Assembly: GCA_031310005.1 (NCBI GenBank)
Contig: CM062385.1
Coordinates: forward strand, 682,001 to 746,000
Length of the DNA stretch: 64,000 bases
Direction of reading: 5' to 3'
DNA from: Dactylellina haptotyla
Taxonomy: Eukaryota; Ascomycota; Orbiliomycetes; Orbiliales; Orbiliaceae
The notes beneath the pieces are model-generated. The model ran no database searches, was not told the origin of the DNA, and was given only the letters and a program-made list of their open reading frames with translations. Made by a program: the position numbers and the translations under genes. Shown here in pieces: positions 49,501 through 59,027 of this stretch (position 1 is its first letter; every line of letters starts with the position of its first letter).

Positions 49501-50148
49501 GCGATCAAGTCCGGCGTGAGATCGCGCGCTAGCGAAGGCGATACGATGTGCGATAATCCATTGATGGCGAGGGAGAGTTCGAATTGGTTAGGTGAGGATA
49601 GGTCCTATAAATATTCATCACATTAGTATGACCGCATGCTATATAGTAGAATGGGTGTATATATAAATGAATACCTTCTTTAATAGATTCGTCGCTAGCA
49701 TCAAAACATCCGTATCAAGTCTGAAGCTCTGCACGGCAGCAAGATACCCGACCCGCTTCTGCACGAACTTCTGCGACGACATGACTTCCAGCACGTGGAA
49801 GGAAGCCCAGGACATCGAATAGCCGAACATTTCGAGGTATATCAGTTTTAGGATCGCGGCGCATTTTATGTCTATTCCCCAGTATAAAGCCTGTTAACTA
49901 CCCTCCTTTTCGTCCATCTCACGTATTATGCTGGATAAAATGTGGGTGGGTGGGTGGTGGGAGAGTACCCATATCGTTGGACTTGGCTTCGTTGCGGCAT
50001 TCTTGCATGGACTGGGCGATGTACGCCTTCTCGTTCCCTTTGTGGGCACGGAGACCCCGGATGAGGTCGTAAAGAGACTTTTCGAACCTGCTAGGAGAGC
50101 TTGGTTAGGAACGTGTACGGAGCCGGGTGGGTATGGAGGGGCGCACAT
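46542..50148 (-). CDS. AP-3 complex subunit delta (Apl5), 1061 aa
   Basis: Large subunit of the AP-3 adaptor that sorts cargo from Golgi/endosome to vacuole. Minus-strand exons: 50148-50147 (only AT of the ATG), 50087-49969, 49871-49675, 49604-49367, 49304-49165, 49093-48135 and 48072-46542; six introns of 59-97 nt, sum 1062 codons. The adaptin trunk is highly conserved: MFEKSLYDLIRGLRAHKG, LEMFGYSMSWASFHVLEVMS, KRVGYLAAVQSFRLDTDVL, IRKKAVLVMYKIFLQFPE, VICELARKNPKNYLPLAPQL and FATLTPLEPRLVKKL. The C-terminal hinge is acidic, then lysine-rich (several KKKKK runs). The split start codon is inferred: the conserved MFEK needs a G from the acceptor side, and AT followed by GTGCGC lies 59 bases upstream. 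Confidence 0.9.
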
Positions 50149-51035
50149 GAGGGGCAAGTCTCGAGAACCCTAGCGGTGGTGGGCAGTGGACATAGAGGGG
50201 TGGTGTGAAGGTCGATGACGTCCGCGGCAGGTAAGCGAGGCGGTATTGGTGAGGTCGTGAAACGGCGGAGATGGTTGGTGGGCCCGCAGATATGAGTGCC
50301 GCTGGTGATGGTAAAAAGAAGTGTGAAAGGGCAGTTGGGACGTCCGATCCTGGTCTGGGGGCAGAGAGGTCTTGGAGGTGGGTGGTGCAGTGGGTGGAAG
50401 GCAGTGTGTTGGTAGTGTTCGTCATGGTTTCGTTGGTAGCACTCCGGGAACAGCTTCGGGGGCCACCTCCGGGCCCGCCCGAATGCTCCGGCAACTGACA
50501 CCGAGTTCCCCAGTTTACTGTTGGATTTCCCAAAGCATAACCCGGGCCAGGAACCATAATATTCCAATATACCACTATTGCATGGTAAAAGTTTAATGTA
50601 GCTGGCAGCCGAATTGTTGTAGGATCTGCATATAGAGCTGCAGAGCAGACATATGCTCTAAATAGAGCATATTTTTTATATTTATATATTTATATTTCAT
50701 CAAGATCCTTGCATCTGTCCATAGATGATAGCCAGTCAAGAAACTATATAAATCTGCTCCTCCCTGTTCCCATCCCCGTACCATCTCTGCTGCCGCAAAA
50801 TTCGCCATACCTACCGACACACCCTCAGCCTGTCATCTGAGCCCCCCAAAGTTCCCACGACTTACAGTTCGCTGAGCTAAAGGCTCCCAAACCCAAGCTC
50901 GAATTAGAGGTATCAGAAGAAGGATTACTCACAAGTCAGAGCGAGACCCTGAGCACTTTAGACAACCTTCAACCCTCAGACGACAACGAAAATAATCAAC
51001 CTTCTCATATCAACCCCTTGTTCGCAGGGCTTAGA
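50149..51035. other. Divergent intergenic region
   Basis: Promoter side of AP-3 delta (-) and leader of the repeat-protein gene (+). A TATA box is at 50745. No ATG occurs between that box and 51036. The region 50890-51035 is open in the same frame as the repeat protein but has no start codon. Confidence 0.5.
50745..50753 (+). promoter_or_regulatory. TATA box of the repeat-protein gene
   Basis: TATATAAAT lies 291 bases before the ATG at 51036, the first ATG after the box. This implies a leader of about 260 bases, or an unseen leader intron (ACTTACAG at 50863-50870 could be an acceptor). Confidence 0.4.
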
Positions 51036-51614
51036 ATGGCCTCCCCAACCTGGAGCTCTGGCCGGGATACCCAATCCCGCGCTGAGGCACAGACATCCCA
51101 AACAAACGACAACATCGCTATCCCAGAGCCCGAGATATTGCCATCTCCACAACACCGCGAAATGGAACCCACTCGCGCGGAAACGATTGAAAAGATAAAA
51201 CAAATGCTTTCAGAGATCCGCCAACACCAACTCGAAAGAGAGACTCAATCCCGCGCTGAGGAACAAGCATCTCAAACGAACAATAAGGAGTCCGAGGTAT
51301 TGTCATCTCCACCACACCACAGAAGTGAACACTCTCGCGCGGAGAGGATTGAAAGAATAAAACAAATGATCTTGGAGGACCGCCTCCGCGAACTCGAAAG
51401 AGATCTCCCTCTATCCCGCGCTGAGGCACGGGCGTCCCGAGCGAACAAGGTCGCTACCCCACCGCTTAAAGTATTATCATCTCCACAGCAGCACTACAGC
51501 AATGGACACACTCACGCGCAAAGGATCGAAAGATTCAAACAAATGTTTTTAGAAGACCGCTTACACCAACTCGAAAGAGACCCTTATACGCAATTTGCTG
51601 CTAGCTATGTGTAA
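51036..51614 (+). CDS. Three-repeat hydrophilic protein of unknown function, 192 aa
   Basis: Single exon, no signal peptide or membrane segment. Three tandem units of about 58, 55 and 57 residues make up nearly all of the protein. Each starts SRAE-x-(Q/R)-x-S, has a Pro/Ser middle (LPSPQH, LSSPPHH, LSSPQQH) and ends in an amphipathic helix: RAETIEKIKQMLSEIRQHQL, RAERIERIKQMILEDRLREL, HAQRIERFKQMFLEDRLHQL, each followed by ERD or ERE. The helix pattern suggests coiled-coil or protein-binding repeats. At DNA level TCCCGCGCTGAGG recurs at 51075, 51249 and 51414. I recognise no family. Open frame, internal repeats and a TATA box support a real gene; it may be lineage-specific. Confidence 0.65.
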   Translation: MASPTWSSGRDTQSRAEAQTSQTNDNIAIPEPEILPSPQHREMEPTRAETIEKIKQMLSEIRQHQLERETQSRAEEQASQTNNKESEVLSSPPHHRSEHSRAERIERIKQMILEDRLRELERDLPLSRAEARASRANKVATPPLKVLSSPQQHYSNGHTHAQRIERFKQMFLEDRLHQLERDPYTQFAASYV

Positions 51615-52486
51615 ACAAAGGACGCTCTCTTCAACTTACAACACAACTATCAAACATCAAGACAAATTTTATATTATCTTTACATATTTTTGATATATAT
51701 AAAATTTAAGTACTAAACTCATCTAAAAAGGGTACCATATACATCCAAAAAAGATCCTAACATTCACAAAAACCTCTTATAATTCAGATGCCTAGTTGGG
51801 ATATATATAGCACCCCCGCCAAATTGTACTATAGTGAGGGTACTAAGATCAAAACATAGTAATTGCATATCACTCTTCCTAATGATACCCAATGCATCGT
51901 TCCACTCGTACTTCGAGCTAGAGTCCAATCTCATCCAATTTTGGGTTGGTTGATTTTCGAACCTACCTAGTTACATATCTCCCACACGTGAGCTTACTTC
52001 ACAAGTAGTATTTATTTATTTTTTAGCTCGTGAGATGCATAGATATTACGAACAGCACCTGCCTTTATCACCATTTATTCCTGTCGCTTTGGGGGCTCGC
52101 TCAGTGGAAAGAATTATACCTTCCATGGGTTACGAGGCAATCAAATATTTTTTTAAGGGAAGAGATGCAGAAGCAAAAAAGAGCAATTAAATTCGTCAGC
52201 TCAACTTATAGATCCTAAGGTCTCCATTGCGGCTTGTGCCTCTCGATATATGTGACAGTGCGGGCGATACGCATACGCTCGCTGGTCGCAGTAGCCGCCC
52301 GATGTGTTGCGTTGCTCCGGTGGTCGTGGTGGTGGCCAGTCGTGTAGCTGGACTGGGTCTTGGCTCTGGGAGCTTTGGAATACGCAACGAAGCCCGCGTC
52401 CACGAAACCACCACTTCTCCAACGAGCCTGAGCACCCTCCTCGCAAGCACAGAACACCAAGAACCTCACTTCGGAATCCCATCAAG
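51615..52486. other. Spacer before the proteasome beta7 gene
   Basis: AT-rich 3' flank of the repeat-protein gene, then the leader of the beta7 gene. Overlapping frames at 52196-52490 are shadows of the GC-rich leader. No other feature. Confidence 0.5.
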
Positions 52487-53447
52487 ATGAATCAGTTCCC
52501 TCACGGCTGGGGTCGTGTAAGCTCTCCCCTGTAGCTATATCCTTCGATGAAAGCATCGAATACGTACTAACGTTTGGCCCGCCCTCCCAAACAGCCCAGA
52601 GACGACGTCTATGGAGCTTACGACAGCAGCTATCTCAACTCCAGCGAACCGACCTCGCACACCCAGCGACCCATTGTCACAGGTACCAGCGTCCTGGGCT
52701 TAAAGTTCAACGGCGGAGTAATAGTTGCAGCCGATAACATTGGTACATTCCCCTCCCTGTCAATATGACGCTACCCTTCCGCTCCGCAGCAATATACATA
52801 CATATACGTGAAGATATATTTCTAACCACGGTCCCCACACAGCATCCTACGGCTCCCTCGCCCGCTACGACAACGTCGAACGTCTCCTCCAAGTAGGTAC
52901 GCACACGATCGTCGGCGCCGGCGGCGACATCTCAGACATGCAACACCTCCACCTCCTCCTCGACAACCTGCTCATCAAAGAACAATACCCGGCAGACGAC
53001 CACTCCCTCTACGCGCCGCAAGTGCACACCTACATCTCCCGCGTGCTCTACCAGCGCCGCAACAAGTTCGACCCGCTCTGGAACTCGATACTCACCGCAG
53101 GCGCGGACCCCAAGACCTCCGAGCCCTTCCTGTCCTACGTCGACCTGCGGGGTACCACCTACTCCGCCCCCGCGTTGGCAACCGGCTACGGCGCCCACCT
53201 TGCCGTGCCGATATTACGAAAACACGTGCCAGACGAGGAGTCCGCTGCCTCTTTGTCCCTCGAGGAGGCGCAGGGTCTGATCGAGGAGTGTATGAAGGTG
53301 CTGTGGTATCGTGATGCCAGGTCCGGGGTTAATTACAGCTGGGCGGTTGTCACAAAGGACGGAGTTACCACTGGAAACAAGAAGATCGAGAAGCAGAGCT
53401 GGAAGTTTGCGGAGATGATCAAGGGGTACGGTGCCCAGAATATCTAA
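52487..53447 (+). CDS. 20S proteasome subunit beta7 (Pre4/PSMB4), 260 aa
   Basis: Non-catalytic beta subunit of the 20S core whose C-terminal tail helps join the two half-proteasomes. Exons 52487-52516, 52595-52742 and 52843-53447; introns of 78 and 100 nt, the first with a perfect TACTAAC branch site; sum 261 codons. After the propeptide ([20 protein letters not shown]) come the fold landmarks [51 protein letters not shown] and [14 protein letters not shown]. This combination is specific to beta7. It sits tail to tail with EMC2. Confidence 0.92.
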
Positions 53448-53682
53448 ACCATCTTTTATGTGTTCAGATTTAGATAGTAGTGGTTACTAGAGCTAGATAA
53501 GAACATTGTAGCTCCTCCCCGTTTTTGTTACGTATAATTACGAATCAAAGAAATCATCCCCAGATGAGAACATCATCATTAAAAGGCTGTATTCACGCGA
53601 CGAGCCACTTTTTAGTTTGATGCCAGGCGTATGCGATTAATATATATAAACACTCAAAGCATCAAAAAAGGGTACTAAAGAA

Positions 53683-54839
53683 CTACGACGACGAGCTATC
53701 GGCCTCTAACAGTTCCTTCGCAGCAGCAACCTCAGCCGGATTATACCCCGTGAACCCCTTCTTGTTCTTCTCAAAGCCAGTTACGATATCGTTCAAATGC
53801 ACCGTAGCCACGCTGTTCAGCTTATTAACCTTCTCCTCCGGTATCGTCCTTGTCGCGGACGAGTATTTCGACTGCAGTAGTCTAGCGGTAACCTATACCC
53901 CACCAATGGCACCAAAATCAGCATTCATCATTCATTCATTCCACATCTTACCACAAACCAAACCACAGTAAATCGGAATTATATAGGATTTTAAAAAAGC
54001 GAAAACATACCATCTTAACCCCATAATACCCCCTCAAATACCCATCGCACAGCTCAACAGCCCTCAAATACCACCGTAAACTCGCCTCCAGCTTCTCCAC
54101 TTCCTTCCCCGCGCCGCTGATCTCCGCCGCGATGCAGCTGATCTCGCCGAGTCTCGCGTGGATGTTGTACGCGTTCGGGAGGATCAAGAGGACTTCTTCG
54201 AGACAGTATATCGCCTGCGAGAACATGGATACTTCAAAGTAATACTGCGCGAGCTGGGCCCAGCATTCGCCGTCCGTGGGGTTCAGGTCTAGCAGGGCGG
54301 TGAGGGCGGCTATGGCTTCGGTTTTCTTGTTGAGGTGGTGGAGGAGGGTTATGCGGCGTTTGGTGATGGGCTAGTTTTTGAATACGTTGAGCGACTTGTT
54401 AGCAAAATTGTTCTGTCTTTGATAGTATCAATAATAGTAGTACTGAATGAATAGTTGGTGTAATAAGGGAGGAGGAGAGGGAGCGTACGAAATTGGTAGG
54501 ATCTTCTTTCAACACTTCGTCGTAGTTCTTGAGTACTTCCTCCAGCTGTGCGTGGTTGCTCGATGTGGCCTCGTCGTAGATTCCCTGCAGCGCCATGACC
54601 CGGGCATTGGAATTGCCGAAGCGGTCAGAGAGCCGCTGGAGGACCAGCCGCGCGGAGGTGTCGTCGCCCGTACGCAAGGTGGTGAGCAGTAGCGACTCGT
54701 AGAGGGTCCATTGCTCGGGGGTGTCGGTTATCGTGAGGTTGAGGATCGAAGGCGCCAGCTGGGAGAGGGAGAGCGATTCGGAGGGGGTGGGGTTGCCGCT
54801 GGCGGATTTGAACCGCGAGAGGTAGGTTGCTAACGACAT
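53683..54839 (-). CDS. ER membrane complex subunit 2 (EMC2), 306 aa
   Basis: Cytosolic TPR subunit of the ER membrane protein complex, an insertase for tail-anchored and multipass proteins. Minus-strand exons 54839-54489, 54370-54011 and 53892-53683; both introns are 118 nt and phase 0; sum 307 codons. TPR-type helices run through the middle: LYESLLLTTLRTGDDTSARL, NYDEVLKEDPTNFPITKRRI, TEAIAALTALLDLNPTDGE, CWAQLAQYYFEVSMFSQAIY and CLEEVLLILPNAYNIHARLG. The motif YEVSMYxQAIFCLEELILxxP typical of EMC2 is kept with small changes. No membrane segment, as expected. Confidence 0.92.
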
Positions 54840-55281
54840 TGTGGGCGGTGAATCTGTGAATATAATCGGACTGAGGGGGTGGGCTGTCCGGTTGACGGTT
54901 GGGGGCAGACGCGCAGAGCTGATGGAGCTATCTCGAAGTCGCTGCGGACGCCAACGCTGCGAAGCTGCCAGACGTCGTCTACAGTCAAGTGACCGCGGTT
55001 CTGTCCGCTGTGTGTTACTTGCCCGTTTGGGGGGCCAAGGATACAACAGCAACAACGCACTTCCTCCGTTTGCTATGGCGGTTGTCTACGAGATGGGATA
55101 TATAAAAGATATATATAATCGGTATGTAATAGACTATAATAAGAAAGAGCGAGAAATTGGTGGGAAAAGTTTATTGGCTCCCGTCTATTCTATTTTTATT
55201 TATTATTCAATATTTATATATACACTCCCCGAATCCCAATAACTCCCCCCACATACACTATAGTACCACACCAATCACTCC
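54840..55281. other. Spacer between EMC2 and rvt
   Basis: Contains the EMC2 upstream region and the rvt 3' end, both on the minus strand. AT-rich at 55100-55260. No other feature. Confidence 0.5.
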
Positions 55282-57891
55282 TCAACCCTGCCACTTGAAC
55301 CTCGACTGCTTCAACATATCCATCAACCCCATCGGCAGCAGCCCCTCCTCCACAATATTCAACCCTCCAAACAATCTAATCATCTCCTTCGCATACAGCT
55401 GGAAAATCCACTTCTCATAGCTCGTCCACGAACCAGACCTCCCCGCCTTCGCATGTCCCAAGGCCTCCTTCACCTCACCCCGAATATCAATTTCATCGAT
55501 AACCGGCTCGTTCATCAGCTTCTCAAACACCCCTGCCAGCTCCGAGCTGTCATACTCTCTGTGGGCAGTATACTCTTCGAACGTCGGGAACTCGACGTCC
55601 TTAAGCTTGGCAGGCCGCGCGTCCTTGCGTGATTGAAACCGCTTCTTCGCGTTCTCGTACTGAGTTTCCTCCTCCTCGAAGAACTTGTCCATCAACTCCT
55701 TCGGATCTGCACTAAGTCTGTCTCGGACCAAATAGAGATTGATAAATGGGTTCTGCAGCTCCAGGCCGCCCATTTTGATCGGGAAGTAGAGATATCCGTC
55801 GGGGATGTCGGCGACGCCGAATTTGTCCGTGATCATCTGCTTGAGATGCGCGCCCACGCCGCCAGTAGTGGTGGCCCCGAAGACCCGCTGTTGGATCCGC
55901 TGGAAGGTCTCGAGCATCGAGTCGAGGAACTCGGAACTCATCGAGTTGGCTATCCGGCCGCAGTTGGTCGTGAAGTAGCGCGCGCCGTAGATGTTCCAGG
56001 CCTGCGTGAAGTCGAAGACGCTCTTGCAGGCTTTCAACTGGAGAGTTAGCTCCTCAATGTGCGCATCGACCTTCTCCTTGTTAATGATGAATGTACCAGA
56101 GATCGGGTCAAGCTTGAGGAAGCCCCAGACGACGTCTCCACTAGGAAGACCGGCAGGGAGTTTGGCGGGTGTTGTAGCAGAGTTGCTGGTGATATGTGCG
56201 CAGCCGGTTTTCGTTTCATTGAGCTCCAAGCCCATGACCTCTGTGAACTCGGTGAGAGTACTCCAACCACTGACGCAGGTATCAATGCTACCCCAGAGCC
56301 AGATGTCGTCGTGCAGACGGTACAATCTAGCTCCGTCGGCCTTTTGGTTCACGGCGAAATCTAGACAGAACAGAAGGGCTTCACCGAAGAACGAAGCGAT
56401 GGGGACTCCGATTGGAGTACCGCGCTTACGGTTTCGGGGTTCGGTCCCTGGCGCATCATCGATGAAAAGACTCGGGACTTGCAAAATCTTTTGGAAGAAC
56501 TGAAGCCACTCTTCGTTGAAACCGAAGAATTCTAGGACGGCGAAGATTGAGGAATGCGGAAGCGATGGGCCGAACCACTTGAAATCCGAACGGATGACCG
56601 TCATGTCCTTCCCAAGGCGTCTCTGGATCATAATCAGAGCCTGAACACGATGCAGAAGCTTCTGGATGACCCAAAGCGGACTCTTTCGAGTGTCGCCATC
56701 ATTGTCTCCTGTGTTATAACCCCCACGTTGCTCGAACCTGGTATGCGGCAGCTGGTCCAAGAAGATCTCATCCTTCCAGTGTTCTCTGAGATTCTTCTCC
56801 AGGGCTGTTCTGCCATGTCGCCGGCGCGATTGCTTCGATGTGGCCCAGGATTTGTAGTCTACAGGTTCCAGCTCAAGGGCGGTATTCCTCCGCCGAGTTT
56901 CCTCCTCTGTTGGTCCGCCGGAAGGTGTCTTGAGAACACCTTGGTTGAATGAGAATCCTATTAGAGCATTCTTCCAAACTGTTGACCACTCGAGACCGAT
57001 GTACTGAAGGAAGATATTCTGGAGGAGATCTTCGTCTGGATAGAACCGGTAGCGACCATTCAGCTGACGCCTCTGTTCGACCGTAGATATGCCCTCCCAC
57101 ACAAATGAAGCACGAGACGCCATGCGCATGTTCAGGACATCAGCAATTTCATTTAACACGATGTCATTTCCGAGGAAATCCTTCAACGTCGAGCGCTTCT
57201 TGTCGGTCAAGATGTCACCTCTGAGGATGGTCCTGATACACTGGGATACCACATGTGCCGTGAAGGGCGAGGAGTCCCAGTTTTCCTGTTTCAAACTAAT
57301 CTTGCGCTTCAGCTCCTGAAACCGTGTTCGAACCTCCTTTGAGGGACTGTTGGTGAATAAATCTTCTAGATAGGACTTGATGGCGGCGGTGTCGGTTTCC
57401 TTGGCAGTGAAGACGTATCCCTCCCACGTCGCACGCTGCTTGTGCATCTCGTCTCTGCCGACAGGGATCCAATCTGCTGCGCTCTCGTTATCCGGGGCTT
57501 TACCTACGGAGATCCACTCGTTGACCAGCTGTCCGTAGAGGGTCGCGAATGCGTACTTGTTGGACTGGACGGAAAGTTCGTCCCGTATCGTCTTCTCGTA
57601 GTCTGCGAGGAAAGCCTCGGAAACCGAGGGATCTCGCTCGGCTTGGGTTGTGAATCTTTTCAGATTCTTGAGGGAGAGGATCGGATTGTCCTTGAGAGAG
57701 GTCATTGTGGGTAGCTTTTCAGCGCCATCGGCCAGAAGACGGACTCGTTCTCTGCTGTCGACTTCTACGTCGGCGTTATTTATAAGTTTATTTTTCGCAA
57801 TTTCGTAGCTTTTCTTCTGCTTGTCTAGCTCGGCAAGCTTGATGCGGGTGACCGCATGCAAGGTCTCGGATAAACCATCTGAGGAGGCCAT
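55282..57891 (-). CDS. Rvt, cellular reverse transcriptase-related protein, 869 aa
   Basis: Member of the rvt genes, RT-related single-copy cellular genes described from fungi, bdelloid rotifers and others; they are not retrotransposons. The frame is intronless and intact. RT-fold motifs in order: motif A IRSDFKWFGPSL near residue 435, motif B RGTPIGVPIASFFGEALLF near 488, motif C RLYRLHDDIWLW near 527 (HDD in place of the usual YxDD, the hallmark of rvt), and motif D with NETKTGC. The N-terminal 300 residues (KQKKSYEIAKNKL onward) and the 340-residue C-terminal domain are rvt-specific. No LTR, endonuclease, gag, integrase or target-site repeats are seen around it. Start: the ATG at 57891 (MASSDGLSETLHAVTRIKLAE) is chosen; the frame stays open to an ATG at 58290, which would give 1002 aa. 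Confidence 0.88.
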   Translation of the reverse strand: MASSDGLSETLHAVTRIKLAELDKQKKSYEIAKNKLINNADVEVDSRERVRLLADGAEKLPTMTSLKDNPILSLKNLKRFTTQAERDPSVSEAFLADYEKTIRDELSVQSNKYAFATLYGQLVNEWISVGKAPDNESAADWIPVGRDEMHKQRATWEGYVFTAKETDTAAIKSYLEDLFTNSPSKEVRTRFQELKRKISLKQENWDSSPFTAHVVSQCIRTILRGDILTDKKRSTLKDFLGNDIVLNEIADVLNMRMASRASFVWEGISTVEQRRQLNGRYRFYPDEDLLQNIFLQYIGLEWSTVWKNALIGFSFNQGVLKTPSGGPTEEETRRRNTALELEPVDYKSWATSKQSRRRHGRTALEKNLREHWKDEIFLDQLPHTRFEQRGGYNTGDNDGDTRKSPLWVIQKLLHRVQALIMIQRRLGKDMTVIRSDFKWFGPSLPHSSIFAVLEFFGFNEEWLQFFQKILQVPSLFIDDAPGTEPRNRKRGTPIGVPIASFFGEALLFCLDFAVNQKADGARLYRLHDDIWLWGSIDTCVSGWSTLTEFTEVMGLELNETKTGCAHITSNSATTPAKLPAGLPSGDVVWGFLKLDPISGTFIINKEKVDAHIEELTLQLKACKSVFDFTQAWNIYGARYFTTNCGRIANSMSSEFLDSMLETFQRIQQRVFGATTTGGVGAHLKQMITDKFGVADIPDGYLYFPIKMGGLELQNPFINLYLVRDRLSADPKELMDKFFEEEETQYENAKKRFQSRKDARPAKLKDVEFPTFEEYTAHREYDSSELAGVFEKLMNEPVIDEIDIRGEVKEALGHAKAGRSGSWTSYEKWIFQLYAKEMIRLFGGLNIVEEGLLPMGLMDMLKQSRFKWQG

Positions 57892-59027
57892 GCTGGTTGG
57901 TGAAGAGGTTATATTGTGATTTCTTCTGGTGGATTGAGCACAGAGTTTATGTGAAAAGCCTACGATTGACTTTAAACCTCTGCGTGAAGATGAAGAAGAA
58001 GAGTGAGGATGGAACGGAAACGAGGGGATAAATCGAGCTCGGTAGGATAATGGGCGGTTTATATAGCCCGCATCTGCAGTAGTATCGCGGATCTTCTCAG
58101 ATCGAAAATTTAAACCACCAGCTTGAGTCACGCTTTGAGGATAGTGCGTTGGATTGTTGCGGTTGTAGTAATGCCTGGCCTGGGTGAAGCCTGAGCTGCT
58201 CGAGGCATGACAAACAGAGCCCGATTGAGGAAAGACACTTTCGTAAAGCTGACTGGGACGGGCGTGAGCTACGCGCTGGCGGCCCTTCATTTCGTCTGTA
58301 TTGGAAATATATTTACACCAAAATGTAGTTTGTTTATATTTTTTATGTACGTCAATTGGGAGATCTGGGATGTGTAGGTCTCAGGTTTGAAAGCTTGAAG
58401 GTTGCGGTTGTGATGCCAAGGTCATCGGTATTGCTCATACGTGCAGGACGCACGCATTCGGTCGCTTGGTCAATTGAGACAGGCTTGTTTGTAAGATATT
58501 TTAATATCCGAGCACTTCTACATTTGTTATATTTGAGGACCCCAGTTGCTCATCAGTGTTAGTAGCTGGTAGCTGTAGCTGGTAACTGATAGCTGATAGC
58601 TGATCCCAGTTGACCGCCACAGCGTGTGGCTTGATATCTGTCCATAAAGAGCTATATCTGTGGCGCATATTCGTCATGAAGCAATTGCTTATGCAATCCA
58701 CAACTGCAACCACCCTCTGAACCTGCAGATACTATAAGAATATAAGAGACTACGTACGTATCGCCAGCTTCCAACCACGGTCCCTATATAACCCGCGTAA
58801 GGCAGCTCCAAGGATTGTTGCATTTTGGCGTGTTGAGGCGGGAGCTGCCCCGAGGCTGTGCAGCTCCCAACACCGGCAACACCACGACCACACGACTGCA
58901 ACCCGTGTCCCCGTCCAGGCCTCCACCGCCTGTCATACGAACGCCCGCCGCATAAAATACAATGTAAAGACAGGAACCACCTCCTTCCCTTCTCTCTAAA
59001 CCTCTTATCACCAATTCTCCGTCCAAA
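57892..59027. other. Divergent region between rvt and the synaptojanin gene
   Basis: Promoter region of rvt (-) and of the phosphatase gene (+). The rvt frame is open to 58290. A run of TAGCTGG/TAGCTGA repeats lies at 58563-58604. No further gene. Confidence 0.5.
58563..58604. repeat. TAGCTGR tandem repeat
   Basis: About six imperfect copies of TAGCTGG, TAGCTG and TAGCTGA in a row, between the rvt and synaptojanin genes. Confidence 0.5.

Noticed and set aside
50105-50575. Two long minus-strand frames upstream of AP-3 delta
   Set aside because: Low-complexity Pro/Thr/His-rich frames in C-rich leader DNA, mutually overlapping; no domain.
55282-57891. LINE or other retrotransposon as source of the RT domain
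   Set aside because: No endonuclease, poly-A tail, terminal repeats or target-site duplication, and motif C is the rvt-type HDD.
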